Origin: Methylobacterium sp. R2-1
Lineage (GTDB): Bacteria; Pseudomonadota; Alphaproteobacteria; Rhizobiales; Beijerinckiaceae
Reading direction: 5' to 3'
Assembly (NCBI RefSeq): GCF_014191355.1
Contig: NZ_JACHWM010000025.1
Span: forward strand, 1-52,418
DNA: 52,418 nucleotides
The notes under the pieces are model-generated. The model saw only the letters and a program-made list of their open reading frames with translations, was not told where the DNA came from and searched no databases. Of this stretch, positions 1 to 7,889 are shown piece by piece. Each line of letters begins with the position of its first letter. The first letter of the stretch is position 1. A program made the position numbers and the translations under genes.

Positions 1-5
1 CTGGC

Positions 6-584
6 TCATTGTCCGACCTCCGCCAGCACGGTGCGGACGTGGCCCTCGTCGAGACCGAGGGCGGCGGCGATGTGCGCGACGCTCTGGCGCTCGCGTGCGC
101 GGACCTCGATCTCGGCGCGGTCCTGCTCTTCGATGGAGGGCATGGTGAAGACCATGCGGACGTCGGTGGCGGCGCAATCGATCTCGACGGTCTTGCGGCG
201 CACGTAGCGCTGGCCGTCGTCAGCGAGCACGCCCGCCTCGACCGCCGCGTCGAGGCAAGGCTTCACCCGATTGTCGAGGTCGCCGCTGAAGGGCGGCAGG
301 TAGATCACGACATCGCAGGGGCCGGCCATCCGGCCGGGGCGCTGCACGTCGATCAGGAGCACGGCCTGCTGGCGCCATGCCCGGTACTTCGTCGTCTTCA
401 CGCGACCGCGGCCGACGACGTTGGCGAAGAGGCTGTTCGTGCTCGGCGGCAGCGGGAAGCGGATCTCGACGGAGGGCATGATCCGGCGCTGCGCGTAGAT
501 CGGGCGGTCCTCTGGCTTGAGGCGCGGCCGTTTCCCTTTCGGCAATACGTCGCTTGCGCGCAGTGCGATCACATGCGCCTCCAT
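6..584 (-). CDS. rusA: RusA-family Holliday junction resolvase
   Basis: Predicted crossover-junction endodeoxyribonuclease that cuts branched DNA during phage recombination or replication. The 192-residue product has the RusA core at about residues 40-140: a PPSTN motif near 47-50, then GDLDN with D102 and D104, K108 and D123. These match in spacing the catalytic D70, D72, K76 and D91 of E. coli RusA, so the active site looks intact. The family is usually near 120 residues. Here there is an N-terminal extension, and M36 (start at 479) is an alternative start that would begin right at the fold. A C-terminal tail of about 40 residues ends in a helix-turn-helix-like stretch. It is encoded opposite to most of the phage genes that follow. 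Confidence 0.85.
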   Translation of the reverse strand: MEAHVIALRASDVLPKGKRPRLKPEDRPIYAQRRIMPSVEIRFPLPPSTNSLFANVVGRGRVKTTKYRAWRQQAVLLIDVQRPGRMAGPCDVVIYLPPFSGDLDNRVKPCLDAAVEAGVLADDGQRYVRRKTVEIDCAATDVRMVFTMPSIEEQDRAEIEVRARERQSVAHIAAALGLDEGHVRTVLAEVGQ

Positions 585-629
585 CGGTCAGGGTGCCGGG
601 GACCGCCCGGCGACGGTGCGCGTCAGGCG

Positions 630-1058
630 TCAGCCGGTCGGCGGGCTGATGGTGGGCGATGCGGTTGGACACAGGCGGGCTTTCAGTCCCGCGAGGTCCG
701 CCTCGATTTCCGCAAGCTCGTTCTCAGTACGGCGAGCAGCGCCCAGACGGACTGCCAAAAGCTCATTTTCAAGGGACGCGATCTCCCCGCGAACAGTGCG
801 CTCAACCTCATCCGCCAGCGCCTGGACCAGCCGGGAGCGGACGTCTTTGGGGTCCCGATAAAGCAACGCCAGGATCGAACCGTGAGGTTCGCGGAGCCGC
901 CGCGCAACGGCGCGGATGCAGTCCTTGACCGCCCGCGAACGCCTCGCCGTCGCGCTGGACCTCACTGCCGACGAAGCCGAGCCCGCCCGCGCCGCCTGAG
1001 CCTGCCGCGCTTCGGCGCGCCCTTTCACCTTCCCGCAACACCAGCCCGACGAGGCCAC
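630..1058 (-). CDS. Hypothetical coiled-coil protein, phage region
   Basis: I do not recognise a family. The reading frame is 142 codons from a GTG at 1058. An internal GTG at 965 is an alternative start, because the long start leaves only two bases to the divergent gene at 1061. The C-terminal two thirds are rich in E, L, A and R with heptad-like spacing (stretches such as LADEVERTV and ENELAEIEADL), suggesting one long alpha-helix or coiled coil. It lies upstream of the resolvase gene on the same strand with a 45-base gap, so the two may be co-transcribed. Frames on the other strand look less protein-like, but the call remains uncertain. Confidence 0.5.
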   Translation of the reverse strand: MASSGWCCGKVKGRAEARQAQAARAGSASSAVRSSATARRSRAVKDCIRAVARRLREPHGSILALLYRDPKDVRSRLVQALADEVERTVRGEIASLENELLAVRLGAARRTENELAEIEADLAGLKARLCPTASPTISPPTG

Positions 1059-1060
1059 CC

Positions 1061-1573
1061 ATGTGCGCGCCGTTCAGCCAGGCCGACCAGCCCGAGCCTG
1101 CCATCTCGTCTCTCGACCTCGCTGACGCGGTCGAGCACCTGCATCTCGCGGCGCTGGCGTATAGCGACGTGGTCCGCAAAATCGCCATCGGCGACGCCAC
1201 CAGCGCGCAGCTCGGCCCGCGCGGGTCGCAGAGCGCGAACATGGTCCGGCTGCGTCTGGAGGAGGCGATGATCAGCCTCCGCGCCACCTGCCGGAACGCG
1301 CTCGCGGGCACCACCGGCACCTATGCCAGCGAGGCCGACCTCGCGGAGGCGCAGGCCCAGCGCATCCAGCACAACGACCGGAACATCACCCGCACCGCGA
1401 TGTGTCGGGTTGATGCGGTCGAAGTGGCCGAGCGATCCATGATCGACCGTGCGCACGCGGTCGGCGCCGAACTCGCCCGCCTCGATGCGGCACATCCCTA
1501 CGGCAAGAGTGCCGCACCCGCGTCGACGCACGCCACGCACGAGGCCGGCTTCGTCTCTCCCGCTGCGGCCTGA
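1061..1573 (+). CDS. Hypothetical protein, first gene of rightward phage operon
   Basis: A 170-residue soluble protein of unknown function. The ATG at 1061 opens a run of same-strand genes that continues to the integrase. The N-terminal half has a helical segment with LDLADAVEHLHLAALAYSDV and many Ala, Arg and Glu residues; the tail is Ala/Thr/His-rich and looks disordered. There is no signal peptide and no cysteine motif. It is followed after six bases by the next small gene, so co-transcription is likely. It resembles phage early-region hypotheticals only in size and position. Confidence 0.6.
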   Translation: MCAPFSQADQPEPAISSLDLADAVEHLHLAALAYSDVVRKIAIGDATSAQLGPRGSQSANMVRLRLEEAMISLRATCRNALAGTTGTYASEADLAEAQAQRIQHNDRNITRTAMCRVDAVEVAERSMIDRAHAVGAELARLDAAHPYGKSAAPASTHATHEAGFVSPAAA

Positions 1574-1579
1574 TCCACC

Positions 1580-1861
1580 GTGATCGCCCTGGCCCAGGAT
1601 CTCCTCGCGGCCGGGATTGCGCTGGCCGCCTACGCCTCCGGTGCCCGCCTCTTCATCGACCGGTGCCAGCGCCTCGTCCCGCCGCTGCGGGCCCTTCCCC
1701 CGACCTCGAACGACAACAGGCCCGCCATGTCCACTTCGCGCCCGGCCGCTGAGCCTTCCGTCGATGTCTCCGCCGCCTCGATCGCTGCCGGTATGGGCTC
1801 GATCGTCGTCCTCTGCGTCCTGGCGGTCGTGGCCTGCGCCCGTGCTCACGGGTGGATGTGA
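1580..1861 (+). CDS. Small predicted membrane protein, phage region
   Basis: A 93-residue protein starting at GTG 1580, six bases after the previous stop. Residues about 2-24 are hydrophobic (LAQDLLAAGIALAAY), and residues about 66-88 form a clear membrane segment (GMGSIVVLCVLAVVACA). A polar, proline-rich linker separates them, and only a few residues follow the second segment. Small two-helix proteins in phages can be holins, but the gene has no lysis partner here and sits in the early region, so I do not assign that role. Confidence 0.5.
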   Translation: MIALAQDLLAAGIALAAYASGARLFIDRCQRLVPPLRALPPTSNDNRPAMSTSRPAAEPSVDVSAASIAAGMGSIVVLCVLAVVACARAHGWM

Positions 1862-1868
1862 GGCCAGC

Positions 1869-2252
1869 ATGAGCCGCACCGAATTCCCGAAGAAGGTCCG
1901 TCGCGATGCCTTTGTGCGCGCCGCCGGCCACTGCGAAGGCGCTGGCTGCGGCTGCCGGCTGACCACCGGCAAGTTTCAGTACGACCACCGCATCCCCGAT
2001 TGGATGGGCGGCGAGCCGGTTCTCTCGAACTGCCAAGTGCTCTGCACCGACTGCCACAAGTCCAAGACGAAGAAGGACGCCGCGGACCGCGCCGAGGCTC
2101 AGCGCCGGGAAGATGCACATCATGGCATCCGGACCGCGCCGCACCGGCCAATCCGTAGCGCGCCCATGCCGAAGCGTCCGCCGCAGCGCCGGGCCTCGTC
2201 GCCCCTCAGCAAACCGTCCCTTCCGCCCCGTTCGATTTACGTGGAGCGCTGA
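1869..2252 (+). CDS. HNH endonuclease
   Basis: A 127-residue HNH-fold nuclease that would cut DNA using a divalent metal. The start is ATG 1869; the open frame runs further upstream, but the protein-like part begins here. The domain spans residues 8-71: zinc-type cysteines C22 and C27, the catalytic D39-H40 pair, N54, and a C59-x2-C62 pair followed by H63 and KSKTKKD, the usual end of this fold. The last 50 residues are proline/arginine-rich and probably unstructured. HNH genes are common in phages, in packaging as well as early regions. This one sits in a chain of tightly spaced small genes, two bases before the next start. Confidence 0.85.
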   Translation: MSRTEFPKKVRRDAFVRAAGHCEGAGCGCRLTTGKFQYDHRIPDWMGGEPVLSNCQVLCTDCHKSKTKKDAADRAEAQRREDAHHGIRTAPHRPIRSAPMPKRPPQRRASSPLSKPSLPPRSIYVER

Positions 2253-2254
2253 CC

Positions 2255-2605
2255 GTGCCCGTCTCCCGTCCCGAAACACCGACCCATGCGGGCGCTACGA
2301 TCCGCCACCATCGCAAGCGGAAGGGTCTGACCCTCACCGACGTAGCGAATGCGCTCGGCGTCTCCGCCGCAACGGTCTCGCGCTGGGAGCGGGGCCGCGA
2401 GTTGATCCCGTTCCAGAGACGCGAGGAGATCGCCGACGCGCTCGGCCTGGAGCCGGCGCGCCTGCTTGAGCCGGGCCCCGTGGTTCTCCCCGCGGAGGAT
2501 CGCCGCCTCCTCGAGGCTTACCACAGCCTGCCGCCGGGCGATCGTGCTGCCATCCGCGAGCTTGTTGGGCTGCGCCGCGCCAGCGTGGAGCGCGCGTCAT
2601 GCTGA
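2255..2605 (+). CDS. Cro/C1-type helix-turn-helix regulator
   Basis: A 116-residue XRE-family DNA-binding protein starting at GTG 2255. Residues 14-70 are a typical five-helix HTH: RHHRKRKGLTLTDVANALG, then the recognition helix VSAATVSRWERGRE, then a helix ending in ADALGLEP. The C-terminal part has the LLEAYHSLPPGDRAAIRELV stretch often seen after the HTH in phage and host repressors of this type. It probably controls element genes, but its place inside a rightward gene run, not divergent from another regulator, means it need not be the main lysogeny repressor. Confidence 0.85.
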   Translation: MPVSRPETPTHAGATIRHHRKRKGLTLTDVANALGVSAATVSRWERGRELIPFQRREEIADALGLEPARLLEPGPVVLPAEDRRLLEAYHSLPPGDRAAIRELVGLRRASVERASC

Positions 2606-2991
2606 ACCCCGCCGATCTCGCCGCCACCGATTGGGACAAGCTCTCCGCCGGGCTGCTGGCACTCTCCGCGCGCCGCGCCCTGGCCAGCCGCCAGGGCGAG
2701 CGGATGCTGCAGCAGCAGTTCGCGCCCGTCGGTGAGGACGAGCACCGCATCGCCCCGCACGACTTCCCGGCCGTCGAGGAAGACCTCGGCGAGATGGATC
2801 GGGAGTCGGCGCTGCTCGCGCAGACCGCGCACGCGCTGGCGCAGATCCGCCGCTTCGTCGGGGACGAGCAGAGCGGGCGCCCTGCGTCGACGACCGCGAG
2901 CGAGGCTGTCAGCCCCTCGGGCCGCAGCCTCATCGCCCGCGCCTTCGCCGCCCTCACAGGTGCCCCACCTCGCAACGGAAAGGCAGCCTAA
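2599..2991 (+). CDS. Hypothetical protein downstream of the HTH regulator
   Basis: A 130-residue protein of unknown function. Its ATG at 2599 lies inside the end of the regulator gene (7-base overlap), and its TAA shares one base with the next ATG at 2991, so it is probably translated by coupling. The N-terminal 90 residues are helical and mildly acidic, with LSAGLLALSARRALASRQ and MDRESALLAQTAHALAQ; the end is Ser/Arg/Ala-rich. No membrane segment or metal motif is visible. Confidence 0.65.
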   Translation: MLNPADLAATDWDKLSAGLLALSARRALASRQGERMLQQQFAPVGEDEHRIAPHDFPAVEEDLGEMDRESALLAQTAHALAQIRRFVGDEQSGRPASTTASEAVSPSGRSLIARAFAALTGAPPRNGKAA

Positions 2992-3437
2992 TGCGCCCGC
3001 TCATCATCGACAGCGTCCCGGGCGGCGCTCCCGAGAGCACCTGGGCGGCGGCCGGCAGACGGCTGTTCGGGATGAACTCGAGGCCGTGGATATGTCCGTC
3101 CGACCAGACGACCCGGCACGCTCTAGCAAATCTAATGCTCGCAATGCTCAATATGAGACTTGAAGGCAATTTTAATTTGAAATCGAGCCAAATCACGGCT
3201 CGAAGTTCATCCTGGTCCCAAACTAAGCACTCTTTCCAATCAGAAGAGCTGGGAAGGATCAGGCTGCCGATCCTAGAAGCATTTAATCGAGTTATCCTCC
3301 TACGCTCACTGAGCATCGCGCGCCTCCTGCCAGAGCTGAAGCTGCCAATCCCCACAAGCAGTCAACCGCGCGATTTCACCTGTGGTTGCGCTGAGGCGGC
3401 TGGTTTCTCCGACATGGTTAACGCAGCCGCCGCATGA
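2991..3437 (+). CDS. Doubtful hypothetical ORF in an AT-rich patch
   Basis: A frame of 148 codons whose ATG overlaps the preceding TAA by one base, which favours real translation initiation. From about 3120 to 3340 the base composition becomes clearly AT-richer than its neighbours and codon use loses the strong G/C third-position bias, and the protein has no recognisable domain. A frame on the opposite strand (2954-3355) is equally open. It may be a foreign small gene, a decayed gene whose first 40 codons are original, or non-coding DNA. The start is better supported than the rest. Confidence 0.35.
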   Translation: MRPLIIDSVPGGAPESTWAAAGRRLFGMNSRPWICPSDQTTRHALANLMLAMLNMRLEGNFNLKSSQITARSSSWSQTKHSFQSEELGRIRLPILEAFNRVILLRSLSIARLLPELKLPIPTSSQPRDFTCGCAEAAGFSDMVNAAAA

Positions 3438-3464
3438 ATGCCCTCGCGCAGCAGGGGGGCGCCC

Positions 3465-3851
3465 GTGGGTGACCTCTTCAACCTCGACCGCGCCCTGACG
3501 CCGAGCGAGCGCCGGCAACTGCGCGGCGGCACACAGGCCAAAGGCTATGCCGCGTTGCCCGGCACCGGGCCAAAGGGCGAGAGCTGCGGCACCTGCGAGT
3601 ACTTGGTGCGGAAGCGGCTCGCCAAGGTTTATCGGAAGTGCTGGTTGATGGAGCGGCACTGGACCGGCGGGAAGGGCACCGACGTGCTCACGACCGCGCC
3701 GGCCTGCCGGAACTGGAAGGCCTCCGCGAGCCGGAAAGATCTTTCCGGACAAAACGTGTCCCTTGCAAAAATCCGACAGTGCAGCGGGAACGCCGTAGCA
3801 ACGGACGCTGAACGGCTTACCCCGTCCGAGATCGAAGGAGGGCGGTCTTGA
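3465..3851 (+). CDS. Small four-cysteine protein, phage region
   Basis: A protein of about 128 residues from GTG 3465; ATG 3438 in the same frame would add nine residues. The centre holds C41-x2-C44 in GESCGTCEYL, then C59 and C81 (TTAPACRNWK), a spacing that could bind one zinc ion or an iron-sulfur cluster. The pattern of CGTCxxL followed by a Cys-Trp and a final ACRNW is one I associate with phage-borne hypothetical proteins of unknown function, without a firm family name. Its TGA overlaps the TTG of the next gene. Confidence 0.65.
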   Translation: MGDLFNLDRALTPSERRQLRGGTQAKGYAALPGTGPKGESCGTCEYLVRKRLAKVYRKCWLMERHWTGGKGTDVLTTAPACRNWKASASRKDLSGQNVSLAKIRQCSGNAVATDAERLTPSEIEGGRS

Positions 3852-4357
3852 GCGCGCCGGTCCTCTTCCTCGATATCGACGGCGTGCTGAACTCGCGCGA
3901 ATGCTGGGCGAGCCTGCGGGGCCAGCGGCACAAGATCGACCGCGCGAAGGTCGCTCTGCTCAACGAGGTCATCGCGGCTACCGGCTGCCGCCTCGTCGTC
4001 TCTTCGACGTGGCGCAAGGGTATCGGCCAGGGCAAGGGCGGCTGCCGGCACATCCTGCGCGACTACGGCCTGAAGGCCCGGTTCCGCCGCGATTGGCGCA
4101 CGCCCGAGTTCAGCACCGACGACCCGGCGGCGCCAGTGCGCGGCACGGAGATCGCGGACTGGCTCAGCCGCAACGGCTCGCCCTCCTACGCCATCGTGGA
4201 CGACGACGGGGACATGCTGCCCGAGCAGATGCCGCGCTTCGTTCAGACCAGCTTTGAGCACGGGCTGACCCGCGAGCACGCCGACCGGCTGATCGCCCTG
4301 CTGGCCCGCACCGCCCCGACCCCATCCACCACCACCGCACGAGGCGACGGGACGTGA
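3848..4357 (+). CDS. HAD-like phosphatase/repair-type domain protein
   Basis: A 169-residue haloacid-dehalogenase-fold protein starting at TTG 3848, with a strong ribosome-binding site (GAAGGAGGG) just upstream; the start overlaps the previous stop. Motif I is FLDIDGVLN with D9 and D11, motif II is the VVSSTWR serine, and motif IV is the IVDDDGDM acidic cluster. The region between (FRRDWRTPEF, then RGTEIADWLS) matches the HAD type found in many phages and in nucleic-acid end-processing enzymes. It likely removes a phosphate from a nucleotide or nucleic-acid end, but the substrate cannot be read from sequence. A GTGA overlap links it to the next gene. Confidence 0.8.
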   Translation: MSAPVLFLDIDGVLNSRECWASLRGQRHKIDRAKVALLNEVIAATGCRLVVSSTWRKGIGQGKGGCRHILRDYGLKARFRRDWRTPEFSTDDPAAPVRGTEIADWLSRNGSPSYAIVDDDGDMLPEQMPRFVQTSFEHGLTREHADRLIALLARTAPTPSTTTARGDGT

Positions 4358-4665
4358 CCCTGCCGAAGGCTGCCCTCAACCTGTCTCCGCGCACCCGGGC
4401 CTATCCGGACGCCGGCGGCTGCGCATCCGAGTTCAACATCTCACGCGGCACATGGGAGCGGTGGGTGCGGGACGGCCAAGCGCCGCCGGCCGTGCCGAAC
4501 CTTGATCCGCCGCGGTGGCGCTGGGTCGACGTCGACGCATGGATGAGCGACCCGTCTGGGCGGCCGGAAATCCGGCGGCGCTACGGCCAGACCGAAGATC
4601 CTGTTGCGACCTGCGGGCCGTCGGCAGATGGTCCCGATCCCTTCTGGCCAGGATCGCAGGGGTAA
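4354..4665 (+). CDS. AlpA/excisionase-like helix-turn-helix protein
   Basis: A 103-residue protein from GTG 4354, overlapping the preceding stop by four bases. Residues about 20-68 resemble winged-helix MerR/AlpA-type domains: CASEFNISRGTWERWVRDG, then RWRWVDVDAWM, the pattern of helix-turn-helix proteins next to integrases. It lies three bases before the integrase gene, the usual place for a recombination directionality factor, so it probably bends DNA at the attachment site and favours excision or controls int. The role is inferred from position and fold only. Confidence 0.7.
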   Translation: MTLPKAALNLSPRTRAYPDAGGCASEFNISRGTWERWVRDGQAPPAVPNLDPPRWRWVDVDAWMSDPSGRPEIRRRYGQTEDPVATCGPSADGPDPFWPGSQG

Positions 4666-4668
4666 CCG

Positions 4669-5859
4669 GTGCCAAGAGAACGGAGCGTCGGCGTGGACCT
4701 GCCCAGCGAGGTTCGTAGGGTCAAGAAGCCCAACGGGAAGTGCTACTACTATTGGCATCCCGGACGCGGCACGAAGCGCGAGGGCAAGGCGATTGCTCTC
4801 GGCAGTGATCCCGAATCGCCGGAGTTCTGGGAGCGCATCCGCGGGCTTCGTATCGCGAGCACCAAGGCGCCGGCCGGATCAATCGCCTGGGTGGTCGACC
4901 TGTACCGCGAGAGCGAGGCGTTCCGCTCGTGCGCCGAGTCGACCCAAGCGAGCTACGCCGTGCACCTCAACCGCTTCGCCAACCCGGAAGGGTGGGGGCA
5001 CTTGCCGGCCGTATCGCTGGAGCCGCGACACGTCCTCGTGCTGCGCGACTCCATGAAGGAGACGCCCGTCATGGCGAACCAGATGCTCGCCGTCGGCGGG
5101 ACGCTCTGGTCTTGGGCCGCTCCGTTCGGCCATCTCGGGCGTCGCCCGTTCAATCCGTTCGAGGTCGTGCCCGGGCTTGAGATCCCCGACCGCGGGCACG
5201 TCCCGTGGCCGGTCTGGGCGCAAGAGTTCGTGCTCGCGAAGGGCCCGGCCGACCTCGTCCGGATGGTGCGCCTCGGCGTGATGACCTGCCAGCGCGAGAG
5301 CGATCTTGTCCGCATGGGTCCCGTGCACCGGGACGGGTGCGGGATCTGGTGTCGCCCGCAGAAGACGCGGAAGAAGCGCCGGGCCTTCCGGGTGCCGCTG
5401 ACGACGGCCGACGCGCTCCTGCTGGAGCAGTGGGCCGGCGAGCCGATCCTGTTCGAGAACACGCGCTGGAAGGCGCCGATCGCGCGCATCCACCCGGATC
5501 TCTACCTCTTCACGCCGCGCGCCCAGGCCTACACGCCTGACCGGCTCCGCGCCCGCTGGACGCGCTGGCTGGAGACCGGGACCGGGACCGAACTGTGCGG
5601 GAAGTGGCGGAAGTGGCTCGCCACCCAGGTCGAGCGCTACGATTGGGACATCGAGCCGGAGGAGGCGAGGGGACCGACCATCCACGGTCTGCGCGGGACC
5701 GGTGTGTTGGTGCGCCTGAATGCCGGCCATGACCCGCAGCAGGTCTCGAATGATATCGGCATGAGCCTGCCGATGGTTCAGCGCTACATCCGGTTCCGGG
5801 ACCAAGTAGAGGTTGCAGAAGCCGGGCGGCGTCGGCTGAAGCTCGTAGGCACAGCCTGA
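4669..5859 (+). CDS. int: Tyrosine integrase of the element
   Basis: A 396-residue site-specific recombinase that would integrate and excise the element through a covalent tyrosine-DNA intermediate. The start is GTG 4669. Residues 1-60 contain an arm-type N-terminus with KKPNGKCYYYWH, residues about 70-155 a core-binding domain, and residues 180-385 the catalytic domain. Visible catalytic residues are R209 (CQRESD), H339 and R342 (IHGLRGTG), H354 (NAGHDPQ) and nucleophile Y373 (MVQRYIR). All expected residues are present, so it is probably active. It is the last gene of the rightward phage run, so the attachment site is expected shortly after 5859. Confidence 0.93.
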   Translation: MPRERSVGVDLPSEVRRVKKPNGKCYYYWHPGRGTKREGKAIALGSDPESPEFWERIRGLRIASTKAPAGSIAWVVDLYRESEAFRSCAESTQASYAVHLNRFANPEGWGHLPAVSLEPRHVLVLRDSMKETPVMANQMLAVGGTLWSWAAPFGHLGRRPFNPFEVVPGLEIPDRGHVPWPVWAQEFVLAKGPADLVRMVRLGVMTCQRESDLVRMGPVHRDGCGIWCRPQKTRKKRRAFRVPLTTADALLLEQWAGEPILFENTRWKAPIARIHPDLYLFTPRAQAYTPDRLRARWTRWLETGTGTELCGKWRKWLATQVERYDWDIEPEEARGPTIHGLRGTGVLVRLNAGHDPQQVSNDIGMSLPMVQRYIRFRDQVEVAEAGRRRLKLVGTA

Positions 5860-6174
5860 AGCCTGCCTCTCAATGCCTCCTTGGGGCGGAAAGCGGCTGT
5901 TTAGCCATCGTGAAATGAATGTCCGGATCGCGCCGTGTCGCGGCACAGATCTTCATCTGATGTTTTCCAGGCTTAATTGCGACTCACTCAGCCGAAATCA
6001 GGCAACTTGGTCTCGCCCAAGCTCTCCAAGAACGCAGCGCGGCGCACTGCATGGCAGGAAGATGTTTGCTGACTGGCACTTTAAGCTTTCGGCAAGGTTG
6101 AGACCTGAAAAGAGGCCCTACAGCTGCGACGGGGCCGCAGCATAACATTCGTTAGTTCCCATGCTGTGTGCCAG
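5860..6174. other. AT-richer spacer between integrase and chemotaxis gene
   Basis: This spacer of about 315 bases has lower GC than its surroundings and no convincing gene; the frame at 5873-6145 has poor composition. It is the likely location of one attachment-site half, but no tRNA 3' end or clear direct repeat could be identified by eye. A short inverted repeat (GCTGCG...CGCAGC) lies near 6121-6140, about 35 bases before the chemotaxis gene, and may belong to its leader. Confidence 0.4.
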
Positions 6175-7866
6175 ATGCGCTTCCTGAATAACCTCCGACT
6201 GACACTTAAATTGGCGATTCCGGCGGTGGTTCTGATCGCTGTGTCGGCAGGTATGGTCCTGCTAGCGCGAGCCAGTCTCAGCACGCTTGATCAGAACACG
6301 CACGAAATCGTCGAGGTCAGTGCGGCACGTACCATAAGAATTCAGCAACTTTCCTTCGCACTGGACGAAATCACGATCCGCGACAAGAACATCATCATTG
6401 AGACCGACCCGAGCGTGCTTGCCAAGCAGTTCAATCAGCTCAAAGAGGACAAGCGGAAGGCACTCGCCACAGCCGATGAGCTGATTGCACTGTCCAGCTC
6501 GCCGGAGCGCCGAGTTGTCAATGAGGAGATCAAGCGCCTGCTTGTTGACTACCTTGCATCTGCCGAAAGCGGCATCGGCTATGGCATGAAAGGCGACAAG
6601 GGCATGGCTGCCAAAATCTCGGGCAGCACGAGCCGTGAGGTTCGGCTGAAGCTGATCGCCGAGGTCAATAAGCGTATTGCGGCCGACCTGCAGGAGCTGA
6701 AAGCTGCCAAGGAGCGCGCCTCCGAGGTCGCCGCGTCAGCCACTGCGACGCTTACTGCTGTAGCAGCAGCAGGCCTCATTGCGGCTACTGCGCTTCTCGC
6801 TGCCATTGCGACCTTCGGTATCGCTCGCCCTCTTGATGCTATGACCACGGCTATGGGGCGTTTGGCTGCCGGTGACCTGGACGTCGCCGTGACTGAGACT
6901 GATCGCCGAGATGAAGTCGGCTCGCTGGCACGCTCGCTTCAGGTGTTCAAGGACAATGCCATCGAGGCTCGTCAGCTGGCTGCCGCTCAGGAGGCGGAGA
7001 ACCAAGCCAAGATGCGCCGCGCCAACCTGCTGGACGACCTTACTAAAACGTTCGAGCGCAGCGTCTCCATGCTCACTCAGGGGCTTGCCGGAGCGGCCAA
7101 CGAGATGGAGGCGACGGCCCGTGCGATGACCGCGACCGCCGACGAGACGACGCATCAGAGTGTCTCCGTGGCTAGCGCGGCTCAGCAGACTTCTGCCAAC
7201 GTGCAGACCGTGGCAGCGGCAAGTGAGGAGATGGCCGCGTCTGTAGCGGAGATCGTTCAGCAAGTAAGCCAATCGGCGCGTATCGCCGATCGCGCCGTCG
7301 AAACAGCTCGTCGGACCGACGCCACGGTTCAGAGGCTTGCTGGCACGGCCGAGCGCATCAGCACCGCAGTGTCACTGATCTCGGATATTGCGAGCCAAAC
7401 CAATCTGTTGGCACTCAACGCCACGATCGAAGCGGCCCGTGCGGGTGAGGCCGGACGCGGCTTCGCGGTCGTTGCAGCCGAGGTCAAGGAACTGGCGGGC
7501 CAGACCGGCCGCGCCACGAGCGAGATCGGTGAGCGGATTGCCGAGATCCAGGCTGCCACGCAGGAGGCGGTCACCGATATTCAGCAGATTGGCCGCGTGA
7601 TCGGCGAGATGTCCACCTACGCAGCAAGCATCGCGGCGGCGATGGAGGAGCAGGGCGCAGCCACCCAAGAGATCACGCGCAACGTGCAGCAGGCTGCACA
7701 AGGTACGGAGCAGGTGACTCACAACATCGGTTCAGTGCAGGCAGGCGCTGGCCAGACGAGCGCGGCAGCTTCACAGGTGCTGAGCGCGGCGCAGGAACTG
7801 GCACGGCACTCGGAAGGCCTCACTCATGAGGTCTCCACCTTCCTGACAGGTGTGAAGGCGGCGTAA
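6175..7866 (+). CDS. Methyl-accepting chemotaxis protein
   Basis: A transmembrane chemoreceptor that signals to CheA through CheW. From ATG 6175 it has 563 residues (GTG 6166 would add three). There is one membrane helix at about 8-32, a periplasmic helical-bundle sensor of about 150 residues, a second helix near 190-216, a HAMP linker (RPLDAMTTAMGRLAAGDL), and a long cytoplasmic coiled coil. The hairpin tip DIASQTNLLALNATIEAARA near residues 404-423 is the CheA/CheW contact site. No C-terminal pentapeptide for CheR is seen. It stands alone between the phage end and a clear terminator. GC and codon use are somewhat lower than in the core genes. Confidence 0.95.
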   Translation: MRFLNNLRLTLKLAIPAVVLIAVSAGMVLLARASLSTLDQNTHEIVEVSAARTIRIQQLSFALDEITIRDKNIIIETDPSVLAKQFNQLKEDKRKALATADELIALSSSPERRVVNEEIKRLLVDYLASAESGIGYGMKGDKGMAAKISGSTSREVRLKLIAEVNKRIAADLQELKAAKERASEVAASATATLTAVAAAGLIAATALLAAIATFGIARPLDAMTTAMGRLAAGDLDVAVTETDRRDEVGSLARSLQVFKDNAIEARQLAAAQEAENQAKMRRANLLDDLTKTFERSVSMLTQGLAGAANEMEATARAMTATADETTHQSVSVASAAQQTSANVQTVAAASEEMAASVAEIVQQVSQSARIADRAVETARRTDATVQRLAGTAERISTAVSLISDIASQTNLLALNATIEAARAGEAGRGFAVVAAEVKELAGQTGRATSEIGERIAEIQAATQEAVTDIQQIGRVIGEMSTYAASIAAAMEEQGAATQEITRNVQQAAQGTEQVTHNIGSVQAGAGQTSAAASQVLSAAQELARHSEGLTHEVSTFLTGVKAA

Positions 7867-7889
7867 AGAACACCACACTCACGCGTCTG

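Noticed and set aside
1580..1861. Holin assignment for the small two-helix phage protein
   Set aside because: No endolysin or spanin gene is adjacent and the position is among early genes.
2954..3355. Minus-strand frame in the AT-rich phage patch
   Set aside because: No domain, and the plus-strand frame has a better coupled start; kept only as an alternative for the doubtful ORF.
5873..6145. 90-codon plus frame after the integrase
   Set aside because: Weak start, no domain, and composition unlike coding DNA of this genome.
5860..6174. Possible tRNA or attachment-site duplicate next to the integrase
   Set aside because: No cloverleaf or CCA-like 3' end could be drawn, and the other element end is outside the window.
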